Below are positions 37,109 through 51,100 of a DNA stretch of 64,000 nucleotides, in pieces. Numbering within the stretch: position 1 is the first letter of the stretch; every line of letters starts with the position of its first letter. The notes beneath the pieces were generated by a model, which saw only the letters and a program-made list of their open reading frames with translations, made no database searches and was not told the origin of the DNA. This stretch comes from Escallonia rubra (lineage: Eukaryota > Streptophyta > Magnoliopsida > Escalloniales > Escalloniaceae), in contig JAVXUO010002260.1 in NCBI GenBank assembly GCA_033065855.1, forward strand, positions 124,001 to 188,000, given 5' to 3'. The position numbers were made by a program, and so were the translations under genes.

Positions 37109-38330
37109 GAAAACTTACGTTGAGGTGGTATATCACATAAATCACACCAGTATACAACTCTACTATGGTCAATGGAGCTTTTCATGATCCACTTAACATG
37201 TCTTGTTCTCCATCTACTCTTCTTTACCTAACAAAAACATACCACATATTTATAATCTTAATCTTAAGAGAACAAGATCATGAAAGCATAAAGTTTTACA
37301 CAAGTATCTTTGTAACTAGATTTGTAGTTAAGAAAATATAGTTACGTGAGTATAGAAATGTAAAGGATTAAGTGTCTTAAACCGCAAGCGCCAACATATA
37401 TTGGGTAGAAGGTGAAAGAGCTTGTATTATATACACATAAAATATCTTCTTCCAACAACTAGAAGAATAGTATTGATGCATAGATTTAATTAAGTGACGA
37501 TGGTAACCTTTACATAACAAGGTATAATATAATAACTAAATATTGCCCTAAAAAAATTCAAAATGTTGGTTTATGGACCAACAAAAATGAAATAAAGGAA
37601 AACAATCTTTGTTACTTGTAACGGTCCAATAATGATAAAGTAATTATCACTTAAATTTTTTACAAAATATAAAGAAAGACCATAGTCTCCCTCCTTCGTA
37701 CAAGAGAACCTTCGATTCATTCAAGCGGATGATAGGGCTATGAAAATCTTCAACCATATTGGTCTGCACTCCATAAAATGTAAAAAAAGATATAGAGTTT
37801 CCTCGTTCCTTACTTTGTTACATGTTCCACTCTATCTCTCTCTTGGTCTCCTCTCTCTCTCTCTCTCTCTCTCATAGACACACACCGTGCCATTTCTATT
37901 CTCATACCTAATTGTACTTTTAAAGTTTTTGTTCTAAGGTTCACTCCTGCGTTAATAAAAGCTCGAGAAACAATTACTGACTCTCGAAATTTAAACTCAC
38001 AAAATGATGTTAAAAAATACTAAATATTACTCCATACGAATTATTCGAAGCTAATATTATATTTTTCATAGAGAAAATTAAACATGAGCTCGGCCCTCTC
38101 CAAAATTGAATTCCAAGATCCTTCCCTCCTTGTTTATTCAAATACTAAACGTCTCAAAAAGCTGATTTTAGATATCTTTAGAGATAGAAGTCTGCTGCAT
38201 GAGTCTTAGATTTGTTGAAACAATGGGACAAACACACATAAAATAGGAAAAAAGAAATACATTAATATAAAACCAACACCCCTCAAGGATATTTCACGCA
38301 CTATGGAATATGGAGGAACCTGTTGTCATC
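37109..38330. other. Intergenic, no gene seen
   Basis: AT-rich with a (CT)n run near 37850-37872. No coding homology. Confidence 0.5.
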
Positions 38331-41029
38331 TGTATTAGAGTCAACGTCGTAAATTAATGAATCTCCTTAATTTACTCACAATCATATAAATCTGTCATAT
38401 CAATCTTGTTGTATCTTGTCAATCCTTAATTTATTCATTGTACTAATTGATAAGTCAACTGTAATGCCTATAAATACAGGCCTCCGATGTACTCTTAAAC
38501 ACACATAAATATACAGACATTTTTCTGTTTCAACTTGGTATTAGAGCGATTTTTCAAAAGATAGATCCAAGTAAATCGAGAATAATCATCAATAAAGGTT
38601 ACATAATAACGAGATCCACCCTTAGTAAGAACTGGAGAGGGACCCCATACATCAGAATGAACTAAATCAAATATTTGACTAACTCTTGAATCATTATTAT
38701 TGAAAGGCAATTTTGACTGCTTACTAAGTTGACATGGTAAACAATGAAAATCAAACACGGAAATAGACCCAAATTGTCTACTGAAAACAAGAGGAAGAAC
38801 CCTAGATAAAGAGGCATGACCTAAGCGAGAGTGCCAAAGTTGAAGAGCTTTGGAAGAGGTAGAAGCAGCAACAACAGAGGTGGATGGCAGATGGAGATGA
38901 TCTAGCACAAAAAGACGATCCACTTTACGCCCTGTCCCAACTACCTTCCCAGTCTGCGTGTCCTGTACAATGCAACCAGAAGAATTAAGGTGAATGGTGC
39001 AACCATGATCAATAAGTTGGCCCAAAGAGATAAGATTATGAGCCAATGATAAGAAACATATGAGATAAGGAAAGAGAAGGTGTGAAAATGTCTTTTATAT
39101 GTGTGGTGTATAAGGTAGTACCATCAGCAGTATGTATATGGGGTATTGACAAACTAGAACTTTTATGAGAGAATAAAGAGGAATCTATGTCATATAATTG
39201 CAACAAGCATAATCTAATAACCAAGGTTTAGTACCTGAGGCTACAGAACAGGCAGAAGAACTAGGAAATTATGAAGCAGAAATAACACTAAAGTTACCCG
39301 TCTGGGAAAGGCGATAATTAGAAAATAACTGCCAGTTCGTCTGCAGTAAGTTCCATAGTAGGGGTAGAAGAAGAAGGTGCAGCATAGACATTAGTTCGGT
39401 AACAGCAGCAGCTGGTTGAGACGGTGATCTAGGTAGAGTGTAGCCCAGAACAGAGTTCTTGTTTTTCAAATTCCGCTTGCATTCATCATTTGAGTGAAAT
39501 CCCCATTTGCGAAAATCACACTAATTTTTCCTAAAGGGAGGGTGAGAAGAAGTGGCAAGAGCCCTTTCTGGGATCTTTTTTTTCTCTCCCCACCCCTTTC
39601 TCACAGCACCAACGCTGCTGTCATATATCCACGACACGCCGCCGTGCATTCTTATTATTCTTCAGCTCTATTTCAAACTCTGACGCTAGACATCGCGCCA
39701 ACCCACCTCCCCTGCAGCACGCTTCACTCGCGCCCAGGTGCTGCACTCGCCTTATGCTGATCTGCTGTTTCTTACACGTACACGCGCGGGCACCAGGTTC
39801 AGCTCCTTCCTAGTTTAGCCCGACCAGGTTCTTTAAAAAAAAAATCCATGGCTGCCCAAAAAGATAGTACTGATATTTTGCATCCTATTCAACTTATTCT
39901 TGATGATGAAAACTATCTTTATTGGGCACAATAGATCCGTCGTTTTCTTCAGGGACGTCGTCTTTGGGGCTATGTCAGTGGCAGTATCAAGGCTCCCTCT
40001 CGCACCGATGCCGCTTTTGAGGACAAAGAGGCTGATTGGGTTGCAGAAAATTAAAAAAATATTAGTTGGTTCTCCAACACCTCTCTGCCAAAGATCAACC
40101 AACTGTTTGGACCGTTTGACACCGCAAAGGAAGTTTGAGATTATTTGGCTACCACCAACACTGTGTCTAACTTAGCCTCTCAGTATCAGATTGATCTGGA
40201 TCTCCATCGTCTTTGACAGGTTCCTGGTCAATCCATTCAAGACTATTACAGCCAGTTAGCAATCCTTTGGGATAAGCAGACATGTCCATCTCAGTGTACC
40301 AATTGTCTAGTGCACTACTCTTATGTTCGTGACAGCAAGCAACTCCGTCAATTTTTGATGGGTCTACTTGATGATTATGAAGATCGTCGCTCCACTACAG
40401 GTTTATGTTTCCTTCTAGGTAATTCTCTCATCTCCTGGCGCAGCAAGAAACAATCCATTGTCTCTCGCTCCAGCACTGAGTCTGAATATCGCGCTCTTGC
40501 TGACACTACTGCTGAATTAGTTTGGTTGCGATGGTTACTTGGAGACATGGGCGTCTCTTTTGACTCTGTTGCTCTTATTCATTGTGACAATCAGAGCACT
40601 ATCCAAATCACTCACAATGATGTTTTTCATGAAAGGATAAAACACATTGAGATTGATTGCCATGTTACTCGTACACATCTCACTCGTGGTATCCTTGAGC
40701 TCATTCATGTATCTACCTCCACCAATTAACTTGCAGATATCTTCATGAAGTCCTTCTCCGTAAAGAACTTCTTGCATTTCATTTCCAAACTCAACCTGGT
40801 TTTTGGTCGACCACCTTGAGTTTTAATGGGATATTAGAGTCAACTTCGTAAATTAAGGAATCTCCTTAATTTACTCACAATCATATCAATCTTGTTGTAT
40901 CTTGTTAATCCTTAATTTGTATCTTGTCAATCGTTAATTTATTCATCGTACTAATTGATAGGTCAATTGTAATGCAGGCCTCCGTTGTACTCTTAAACAC
41001 ACAGAAATATACATGCATTTTTTGTTTCA
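38331..41029 (+). mobile_element. Ty1/Copia LTR retrotransposon fossil, rearranged
   Basis: Two about 200-bp LTRs at 38331-38532 and 40827-41029 share the phrase ctccttaatttactcacaat and are in direct orientation. Next to the left LTR is a primer-binding site of the initiator-Met tRNA type (ttggtattagagc, about 38535). Between the LTRs lie: a GAG-pre-integrase/integrase part on the minus strand (about 38550-39050, with LWHSRLGHAS and the SDVWGPSP and FIDDYSRFTW blocks), a gag part on the plus strand (about 39849-40360) and a Copia RNase H part on the plus strand (about 40375-40820, with SRSSTESEYRALA and CDNQSTIQI). The order and orientation of parts are scrambled, and the copy is broken in many places. 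The LTRs differ by several percent by eye, so it is old, probably millions of years. Lineage not determined; no clear target duplication. Confidence 0.88.
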
Positions 41030-42060
41030 ACTATCTGGTTATGATCACCTCCCCTCGACCAAATTCAGCCACCGCGTGAGTTACACCACCCACTGATCTT
41101 ATACTAAAGTTAAAGGAGCACTGGTCCAATCACCTAATCAATCTACGACAGTTATGCACGATAACTTTTACGCTAACAAAGCGAGTTTTGTTTTTTGGAA
41201 GAAGAATCGACATGCTATTGACGAGTTGCCTTCCAAAATTAAATTATCGAGATCGATAGCTAGCACTTTTGCCACTTTAGCACCGAAAACAATGGGGAAT
41301 GGGAGCATTAGTTACCAAGAAGCGACCATGCCAACCCCAAAATTAGCTTTTGACTATGTTTTCAATTCCTTAAATTCTTATGTCCCAATTAGCCAGGAGC
41401 ATTTGTAAAGACTTGTTTTGGGTGATAGCTGAATCGCTGAAGCATCAAGACTAGTTATCCCAACGACTAATTCCTAAATAAAGGGATGTCGTGTTTGTAT
41501 TTCAAACCAATGATGGACGTTGTGGATCCAACTTATGATTTACACTTTTTTAACTTGCTGATGTGAGTAGTGAGTACCATTAAAATTAAAAAATCGATTC
41601 AACTATTACTTTGATACTTGAGTAAAAGTTGCTTAAACGTAAAAAAAAAATTCAACATGAGCAAAATTTTGTTCTTGCACTTGAGAATACGAGGTGACAA
41701 AGCACGTGAGAATTTAAACAAAAAATAGGAAATTTGGTCAAAGTTACTATTTACACTCTTTCACTTCACTTTCGTAGAAGAAGAGTAGTTTGTCGCTAAA
41801 GATGAATGGCTGTGAAACATGTTATTAAGATGACATTGTCAATTTGTCGCAGAAAAATATTCAGCGACAGTTTTTGTCTTGCTACCTGGATCTGCTGATC
41901 ACACTGTCGGAGTAGGCACAGCATTATTGGCCGAGTGGAAGCGCGTCTCTTAGAACCGCCGAGTGTTAGCCTAACCACCGTGGCCGGCGCCGGCGCCGGC
42001 GCGTCTCTTTGCAAATACTTGAACTGGAGGTTTTTGGTTGTTCAAAGGCGGGGAGGAACT
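41030..42060. other. Intergenic upstream of VPS39
   Basis: No gene recognised; an 84-codon frame at 41154-41408 has no homology. A small GC block (41980-42003) is flanked by 10-bp direct repeats gcgcgtctct (41941-41950 and 41999-42008), like the footprint of a tiny insertion. Confidence 0.45.
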
Positions 42061-42184
42061 AACGACAACAAGTGACATTGCAAGTTGCCGCTAAAGTGAA
42101 GGCGACGAGTTTCATTCTTGCCCACACCTATTACCTCTCAAAAAACTCAAGAGAGACGGAGGAAGAGGGAGGCAGAAAACAGAG

Positions 42185-45100
42185 ATGGTACACAGTGCTT
42201 ATGACTCCTTCGAGCTCATCAATGATTGCCCCACCAAGATCGACGCGATCGAATCCTACGGCTCAAAGCTACTTGTCGGATGCTCAGACGGCTCTCTTCG
42301 TATCTACGGCCCTGAATCGTCCAGTTCCTACCAATCTCCGCCCCCCGATCGCCTTACCCATACCCTAGATCTGCGTAAAGAGCCCTACGTGCTCGAACGG
42401 ACCGTCAATGGTTTTGCCAAGAAGCCTATTGTGGCAATGGAGGTCCTGGTGTCGAGAGAGCTCCTTCTTTCTCTTTCCGAATCGATTGCGTTCCATCGGC
42501 TCCCCAGTTTGGAGACATTTGCGGTTATTACCAAGGCGAAATGGGCTAATGCGTATTCGTGGGATGATCGAAGGGGGTTCTTGTGCTTTGCTAGGCAAAA
42601 GAGAGTTTGTATCTTCAGACATGATGGTAACTTCTTCAAATTTTTTTAGGACTACCAAAATTGTAGGGATGAGCTCTTTTTTCGGCTCATACGAACTGTG
42701 TAGGGGCTCTGCAAATTATGAGTTTCTTCTTGAAACGTTACTTCCTTCATTCCATTATTCTTGTCCCCTTCGACTTTTTGCAAATTCTTTCTAATTATTG
42801 ACCTTCTTTGATTTTTCTGCCCCAGCTTGACTTGCCAAGCAATAATCTGATCTGTCATTTGTTATTATCAGTGTTCAGTTCAATGTATAAAGATGTTTGC
42901 ATTCTATTTCAGCTCATAAATAGTTAAAGGGGACAAAGATTATGAGATTGAGTGACTAACTGGTAAAAATATCACTTTTGACTACAATAGTTTGACTATA
43001 GTTTAACTACTTGTGAAGGGGGGAGGGGGTTCGTGGAGGTGAAAGAATTTGGTGTCCCCGATACAGTCAAGTCATTGTCCTGGTGTGGTGAGAATATCTG
43101 TTTGGGGATAAGAAGAGAGTACATGATATTAAATGCCACAAACGGTGCACTGTCTGAAGTATTTCCGTCGGGAAGGATTGCTCCACCATTAGTTGTATCT
43201 CTTCCATCTGGGGAACTTCTTTTGGGGAAGGTACGCTTAACATTGTCGATTACTACTTTGTTTCGTTTTTTTGTCTGTCTTATAATAAGGCCCGCATTGA
43301 ACTATTTGATGTTTTATGCTTATAACTTAAGGAGTAAGACATTGCCATTTGTTTGGCTACTATAAGGGGTAACACATTGCCATTTTAGTAGTTGTTTGGC
43401 AACTGTAAAGGGCAACACATTGTCATTTTAAAACCCTAGTCTAATTTCGTATCAGAATTATCCTCTAACAACTGCAAGACTTTGTGATGGTACTGAATGG
43501 GATCATGGTCTTTGGTGCTTCCTTATATGAAGTGCCACGAGACAGGAGGAGAATGAAACATGTTGGTGATGTAAGAAAAGTATGATATTCTGGCAACCTC
43601 CACTGATATAACATACCGCAATGCTTGGTGAAGAATACCTCTCCGGCGCATTCGTCGGGTGCTATTAGATTTTCATTGCATCTTACTTGTTACACTCGTC
43701 AGTACGTGATATTTACCATATATCCTATAGTTGTATATAGTTATCTGCACTTTTAAGAGATACAAAGGTATGCTTAGTATTGTTGATTGTGAGTTGCTGC
43801 AGCATTTACATAATTTTCCAGTACAGCCAAGTTTGGACTTAGTACAAGTGACTACTGATATCATACTTTTTGAAGTTTTAGAGTATTACAACTGGAGACA
43901 ACCCGTCTTTTCTGAGTAGACGATATGGTCATGTCACTAGATGAGTTTCATGGTGGAGCATAATTTATTTCAATATATTACTTCGCAAGTTTAATATGAT
44001 CCCATATGATGCATGGAAACTTAGATTTGATAGAGTATCACAACTGGAAACAACCTAGTCTTTTCTAAGTAGACAGTATGATCGTGTCACTAGATGAGTT
44101 TCATGGTGGAGCATACTTTATATTCCTGCCTTGCTTATATATCTTCACAAGTTTAGAATGTATGATACGATTCATGAAACCTTAGATTTGATACATGGAA
44201 CTAGCAAAAATGAAATGTACATAACTGAAGTCTTAGCTAACAAAATTCTATGGTGAAATTCTGCTGTTTAGCAGATGTATCATTTTTAAATCAGGAAATC
44301 TCAATGAGTGGAAGAAGTACCTAAGGTTTTCTAAGCATAACGTCGAAGATCGTAAGTTGTAGTCCTTATACACAGGGGCATCGTTATTACAATTCCGTTT
44401 CATTTCCCATTCCAGTTTTTTGCAACACTTCAGGTTTTCTTCTTTTGTGAGGTCTTGAAGTGTTTCGCTAAATAATATTGCAAGCTGAATCCAAAGGCAC
44501 GTACTATCATCAATCTAGCAATAGCAAACGCACGTCTAGCAAAGGAACTGGAAGTTACATATAAATGGAATCCAAGCTGACGGGAGAGTATTGAGACCAG
44601 AAGTTAGTGCCACTTGTTCTTTAAGAAATTGCTTCTGAGACTCAAGTATTCAAAACATGCTTGGTGAAATTTCTTCTTGCTTCCTCATGTTCGTTGTCTC
44701 AAACCTTCTTTCCGTGGAGATAAAGAGGGAAAGTAGGGAATGGAAATTAGAAAACGTGGAATTTTATTTGAATTGTGAATGTCCATGCCGCATGTACAGT
44801 CATGCTTGTGCAGTATCTTGGCAAAATTCCTTCAGTAGTTGCATATTATGACTTTATCCTTGAAATAATCTTGGACAAATCTAGTTAAACATCTTTTTTT
44901 TTTTTTTTTTTGAGAGTTTGGTTTTGCAACTCCTCTCTCTAATTAGTTCTTCTATTCCAATATCCTGATAGAAGGCAGTGAGATCTTTATAACGCATAAT
45001 TTGAAGTTATTTTGAAGTTTGAATTTATTTTGACTTTTTTTGCTGTAGTTATGCATACTTGAATATGCATTTGATAGTTTTTGTATTTCATTCTGCTTTT

Positions 45101-48100
45101 AGGATAACATTGGAGTGTTTGTGGACCAAAATGGGAAGCTTCTTCATGAAGGCAGGATTTGTTGGTCTGAGTCTCCTGCAATTGTTGTTATTCAGAAGCC
45201 ATATGCAATAGCTCTCTTACCGAGGCATGTTGAGGTAGCCTGACCATATTTGTTTAGCAACATAAATTTCCTTTCTGTGTATTTTTGTGGGAAGAGAAGG
45301 TCTGAGGAGGTGTGAATTAGGGCATTCTGACCTTTTGAGGTTTGCAGATACGGTCTCTTCGAGTTCCTTATCCGTTGATACAAACTGTTGTCCTCCGCAA
45401 TGTTCGACATCTTCTTCAAAGCAACAATGCAGCAATTGTGACATTAGAGAAGTCTGTTTATGGACTCTTTTCTGTCCCACTTGGTGCACAGGTATATCTC
45501 ATATTATGCAAAATATATGATCTATTACGGATATAACACTGTGTACTGCTTTTAAAATGCTGTACACAGGCTTTCAACAAAAAAATCTGGCTGTTTTTTT
45601 CCTGTCACTCATGATCAAGCGCTATGATATTTGCATTACTATGTATCCATTTGGATTGAGCTATCTATAACATGACTTCATATTCATGTTTGGCTTCTTA
45701 TATACATTTGATTTGTTTATCGTACCTACCTTCTTTCTCAAATTGAGGGGGCGCATGGTTATGGATTTTTCCTCTGGGGGCTTGTTGAAGAGGAACTTCA
45801 CATGAAGCTGTGTGACAATTGTGGAAGTTTTTCTTTCTTTTGTCCCGTCTTCCTAACGAGAGCTATTGATGAGATAAGGTTTCTGTGGTTTTTATTAGTG
45901 CATATCTTGTCTTTATGCTTAAAACTGTTTTTAGTAAAGTCAAAAGCATAGTATTACAATCTAAGTGCTGCTGCCCAACTGCTTAACAAGTATTCTCCAC
46001 TGCTTGTTTAATTCCAGAAGAGATATTTATCAACTATAAACCGGGTTTTCTTTTCAAGTTTGGGCTGAAGTCTTCTCAGGACTTTGTCGGAAAATAGCTT
46101 TTTTCATCCTGAGAAATGTTGTGCAAGGAGTAAAAATAAAGATAAGAAAGTGATTAGGAAAATTCTTTAGCAGGGTTATCAAGTGGCTCAATGAAGCCAG
46201 GAAACGTTTGAGTTTAGGACCATTTTCGTGGCTATGGGAAACCTCACAGAAAATATAGTGACCTTGTAGAAACCAAATAATTATATTGTATCTTCATTGC
46301 AGATTGTACAATTAACTGCATCAGGAAATTTTGAGGAAGCGTTGGCTTTATGTAAGTTGCTTCCACCAGAAGATTCAAGCCTTCGAGCTGCAAAGGAGCA
46401 ATCAATTCATATAAGGTGAATGGAAACAGTGCATTCTTTTTAATACATATTTAGTAGAATGGCGCTGCATACTAAAGGGTGATTTTATGTTTTAGCTTCT
46501 ATACTAATACTGGCATGTGAACATGCTCTGGATAACTAGGTTTGGTACGCAATACCACACTTGCTCCATTTGTTCAGTAAATCATATTTTTTTTTTTGAC
46601 TTTGGAGAGTTTACACTGTAACTTAGGTGAAGGTTCATTACTTCCAGAAGCTAAATTTTGCTTGGAACTTTTTTGGTTTTGAAGTTGGATGTGAAAGTCT
46701 AAAGATTTTTCAGGGATACGTTATCTCCAATTATGGGGGTACAAAGAAACTATATTATATTTGCGGCTGAACGTCAAGTTCCGAAGACATCTTTCTTGGG
46801 TTTATATACATTTTGGGGATGCAAACACAAATACCTGTTTGGCATGTCTAATATCAATTTTAGAAGAAGTCGTTACTGAAATCATTATCTTGGCTAGTAG
46901 GTCTTCTTTGGTTTTTGTCTTTGGTTTTTGTCAGGAACTACATACCAATTTATACGTGTTTAAGAACAGCATATTGACTTTTTTTTTCCCCTACAGATAT
47001 GCACACTATCTATTTGAAAATGGGAGCTATGAGGAGGCCATGGAACATTTTTTGGCATCTCAAGTAGAAATCACGTATGTGCTTTCATTGTACCCATCCA
47101 TTGTTCTCCCTAAATACTCTGTGGGAGCTGAACCAGAAAAGTACATGGACATCACTGGGGATGCATCATATTTATCAAGAGCTTCCTCTGGTATGTCAGA
47201 TGAAATGGAATCGTCTCCTCCTCCTCCTCAGCTATTGGAGTCTGATGAGAGTGATGCTCTTGAGTCCAAGAAAATGAGCCACAATACTTTTATGGCCCTC
47301 ATCAAGTTCTTGCAAAAGAAGAGATACAGTATAGTTGAAAGAGCCGCCGCTGAGGGAACTGAGGAGGTTGTTTCAGATGCTGTAGGACATACCTTTGTTT
47401 CGTATGAAAGCCGTCGATCTAAGAAATCCAGCAAGGTAAAACACTGAGTTAATTCGTATGTATCTGAGGAATAAGCATTATCTCTTTTTATCTGAGTGAG
47501 GATTTGAGGGAGCTGTACTTCTAGTTGGAAATGCAGAAAAACCGGGAGTTGATTGTTTCTTTTTGCCGTTCCTTCACAGTCGTATCTTTCACTATGCATC
47601 TTGCGCAAGTTATCCTACTTATATCGATGAGTTGGAAACATGATTGATATTGATTATTTAGTTATGAAATCCCAGACCTTTTTTCATTCAAATATATCAC
47701 TGAAATCTTGTTTTTCTTTAACCTTCAAAAAATTAAAATAGAACTTGTTCATTTCCAATTCTCATGGGAATCTGTTACTAAATTTAGAACTACTTTGATT
47801 GTTTCTGACTTGTATAATTACGACTTAATAATGCGAAGTGCAGGCAATTAGTTATAAATGAAGATTTAGTAAAATGGGCCTCCTCTTTTTTTTGTAAGTG
47901 CCTTTTGGGAAACATCCATATCAAGAGGTTGATCAGATAAATGTTAGGACTAGGAGTATAACATATCTAAATACTAAGGAATTCCATCATATCTTTCCAA
48001 TATAGTAGTATAGACTTGTTTTTGTTTTTAGTGAAGAAACCCATACATTAAGAAAAGCTTTACTGAAAACTCTTGAGATATTTGGTAGTTGTTTGACCTA

Positions 48101-51100
48101 TATTGTGCATTATGTTATGCGAGGATTGACCACATATTTCGTAGTTGATAGTTTTGTCATTTTGTTCTAATAAAAGTATCCAGAACACGTCTGGTACTTT
48201 CCCATATCGAAAATATGAACAGCGTATGTATAGCAGGTTTGATATCTCTTGATATATCGGGTAAACATCGTGTTCTGATTGTAACTTTGTTGACCTCTCA
48301 GGGCCGAATGAACATCCCCATCAACTCGGGTGCTAGGGAGATGGCAGCAATAGTGGATACTGCGCTACTCCAGGCTTTGCTTCGGACTGGACAGGCGTCA
48401 GCTGCTTCGGAACTACTAAATGGTCTCAACTATTGTGATGTAAAAATTTGTGAGGAGTTTTTACAGAAGAGGAATCAATACGCTTGCTTGTTGGAACTCT
48501 ATAAATGCAATATGATGCACCACGAAGCTCTCAAACTTCTTCATCAACTAATAGACGAGTCAAACCCAGACCAACTCCAAGCTGAGCTCACCCAGAAGTT
48601 CAAGCCTGAAATGATAATTGAATATCTAAAAGTAAGTTTGCTTGTGTGGTGCAAGATTAGCTGTCCTGTTTGCTGATACTTAAAATGTTGATGATGTGTA
48701 AAATACGTAACTTTCTAGATCAGATGCCTTCCAGACTTACAAACTTGATTTATTGTATTATTTGATAGGCATAAAGTTTTATAAATTAGTATGCCAAGGG
48801 GGTGCAACCTTAAGACAAAACTCAAATATGCATGAAGTGTACGCAAGCCATTAAGGAAAAGAAAAGAGGAGAAATATAAGGTACCACTCCAAAATTAAAA
48901 TGCTGAAAACGACGACGTCATCCAGCTTGACAGTTGTTAATTTCTAGTAGTCTAAGGTGGGGAGTCCCCACCACATCATCAAGACACCAATGGGGCCTGC
49001 CAAGTGAACAGTTCACTGATATGTCTGTATATGTGCAGACAACATCTGCATTTGAGCCATTTTTGTTGCACTTTTGCTCGGTTGGCAAGCTCTCTTTTGT
49101 TGCGACCATTGATAATGTGGTGGAAACTATGCACTTTAAAACTACTAACTTGAATTTAAGGATATGAGCCACACTCTAACAAGGCACGTAGAACTGATGA
49201 GCTTTTACTGCACAAACTCCTGATGAACTTCTCCGAAAGACACCACTTTTATTTCCATCCATAAATGCTGGATCTATTACCTACCTTTTTATTTCCATCG
49301 CCAACTACCAAATTGACAGTCTCATTTTCTTCCAGTTACAGCTATGTTTATCTAATGGGCCTTAATCCTAAAGTTTAGTTTTGGTCAGCATTAGAACAAT
49401 ATGTATTTCCAAGGAATTGAGATTTGATTTTAAGTTCAAAATTAAAGGGAGCATTGACCAAATGTGAGTGTTTATTTTGCAGCCTCTCTGTGGGACCGAT
49501 CCTATGCTTGTCCTGGAGTTCTCGATGCTGGTTCTTGAAAGCTGCCCAACACAAACTATTGAACTATTTTTGTCAGGAAACATTCCAGCAGACTTGGTCA
49601 ACTCTTATTTAAAACAGCATGCTCCGACCATGCAGGCCAGATATTTAGAACTAATGCTTGCAATGAATGAAAATGGGATCTCGGGAAATTTGCAGAATGA
49701 AATGGTAAAAACAAAGTCCTCTAGTAATCTTTCAGTAGTTCCAAAGAATGGTAAACTACCCGGCTAGGTGCACTAGATGATCTGATCGCTATGGAAGCAG
49801 TTTGCTTCCACCTGAAAATTAATCTAATTGGTAAAAGTTGGCAGTAGGGGTTGCTGCCTCAACCCCAACAAGACCAGTAATATATTATTTTTCTTTGTGG
49901 TGGAGGTGCAACGTCTCATTTATCAAGTAGCATCTCTGTATGGCAGGTGCAAATCTATCTCTCTGAAGTGCTTGATTGGTATGCTGATCTTAGTGCTGAG
50001 CAGAAGTGGGATGAAAAAGCATATTCCCCAACAAGGAAGAAACTATTGTCTGCTCTGGAGGGCATCTCAGGATATAGTCCAGAGGTTTTGTTAAAGCGAC
50101 TACCCCCTGATGCTCTGTATGAAGAGCGTGCAGTTTTGTTGGGAAAAATGAACCAACATGAGCTCGCTTTATCCATCTATGTTCATAAGGTATATCTACT
50201 CTGGGTTAACGTGCAATTTTTTCAAAAAGAGAAGGTTCCTTGCTGGTGACGCTTGCTAAGAAGCATGACCTTGAGCCGTAGACATTTTCATAATAATGCT
50301 ACAACCTATCTGTACATATGCATTAGTCCTCTCAGTGGCTCTTCTACTGGGATGGCAATTGTCGATCAGATCTGCCAACCTGTTAAATAATCTTAGAGGT
50401 TGTCTGTTTAGTCAAAGCAGTTTAAACCTCCTCCAAAAATAACATTGAGGTCTTAGATGCTTAGCCGATCACTGCAGCTGCCAATGACAGTAAGGGAAGC
50501 TCATTAATGCAGTGTCATTGGGTTGGGGTGCATAAAAGTCCATTCATCTTCAAGTTTGTCCATGCACTGATCTTGGGCTAATCAATTATTCGCTTCAATT
50601 TTCTTGACTTTTGTAGCTTCATGTTCCTGAACTAGCGCTGTCCTACTGTGATCGCGTGTACGAGTCTGGACTGCACCAGCATTCTGCAAAATCTAATAGC
50701 AATATATACCTCACTCTGGTGCAAATTTATTTGAATCCTCAGAGGACAACAAAAAATTTTGAAAAGCGAATTACTAATCTGGTGGCATCTCAGAGTACTA
50801 CTGTTCCAAAAGTTAGTTCTTGGACTTCAGCTAAAACTAGAGGAGGCCGTTTAGCCAAAAAAATTGCAGAGATTGAAGGCGCAGTGGACACCCGAATCAG
50901 CCCAAGTAGCACCGATAGTGGGAGAAGTGACGGTGATGCAGATGATCCTGTTGAGGAAGCCGGTTCTACTATAATGCTTGATGAGGTCCTTGATCTTTTG
51001 AGCCAGAGGTGGGACCGCCTCAACGGAGCACAGGCTCTAAAGCTTTTACCAAGAGAAACTAAGCTACAGGTAATGACCCTAGGGATAGAGGACCTATACA

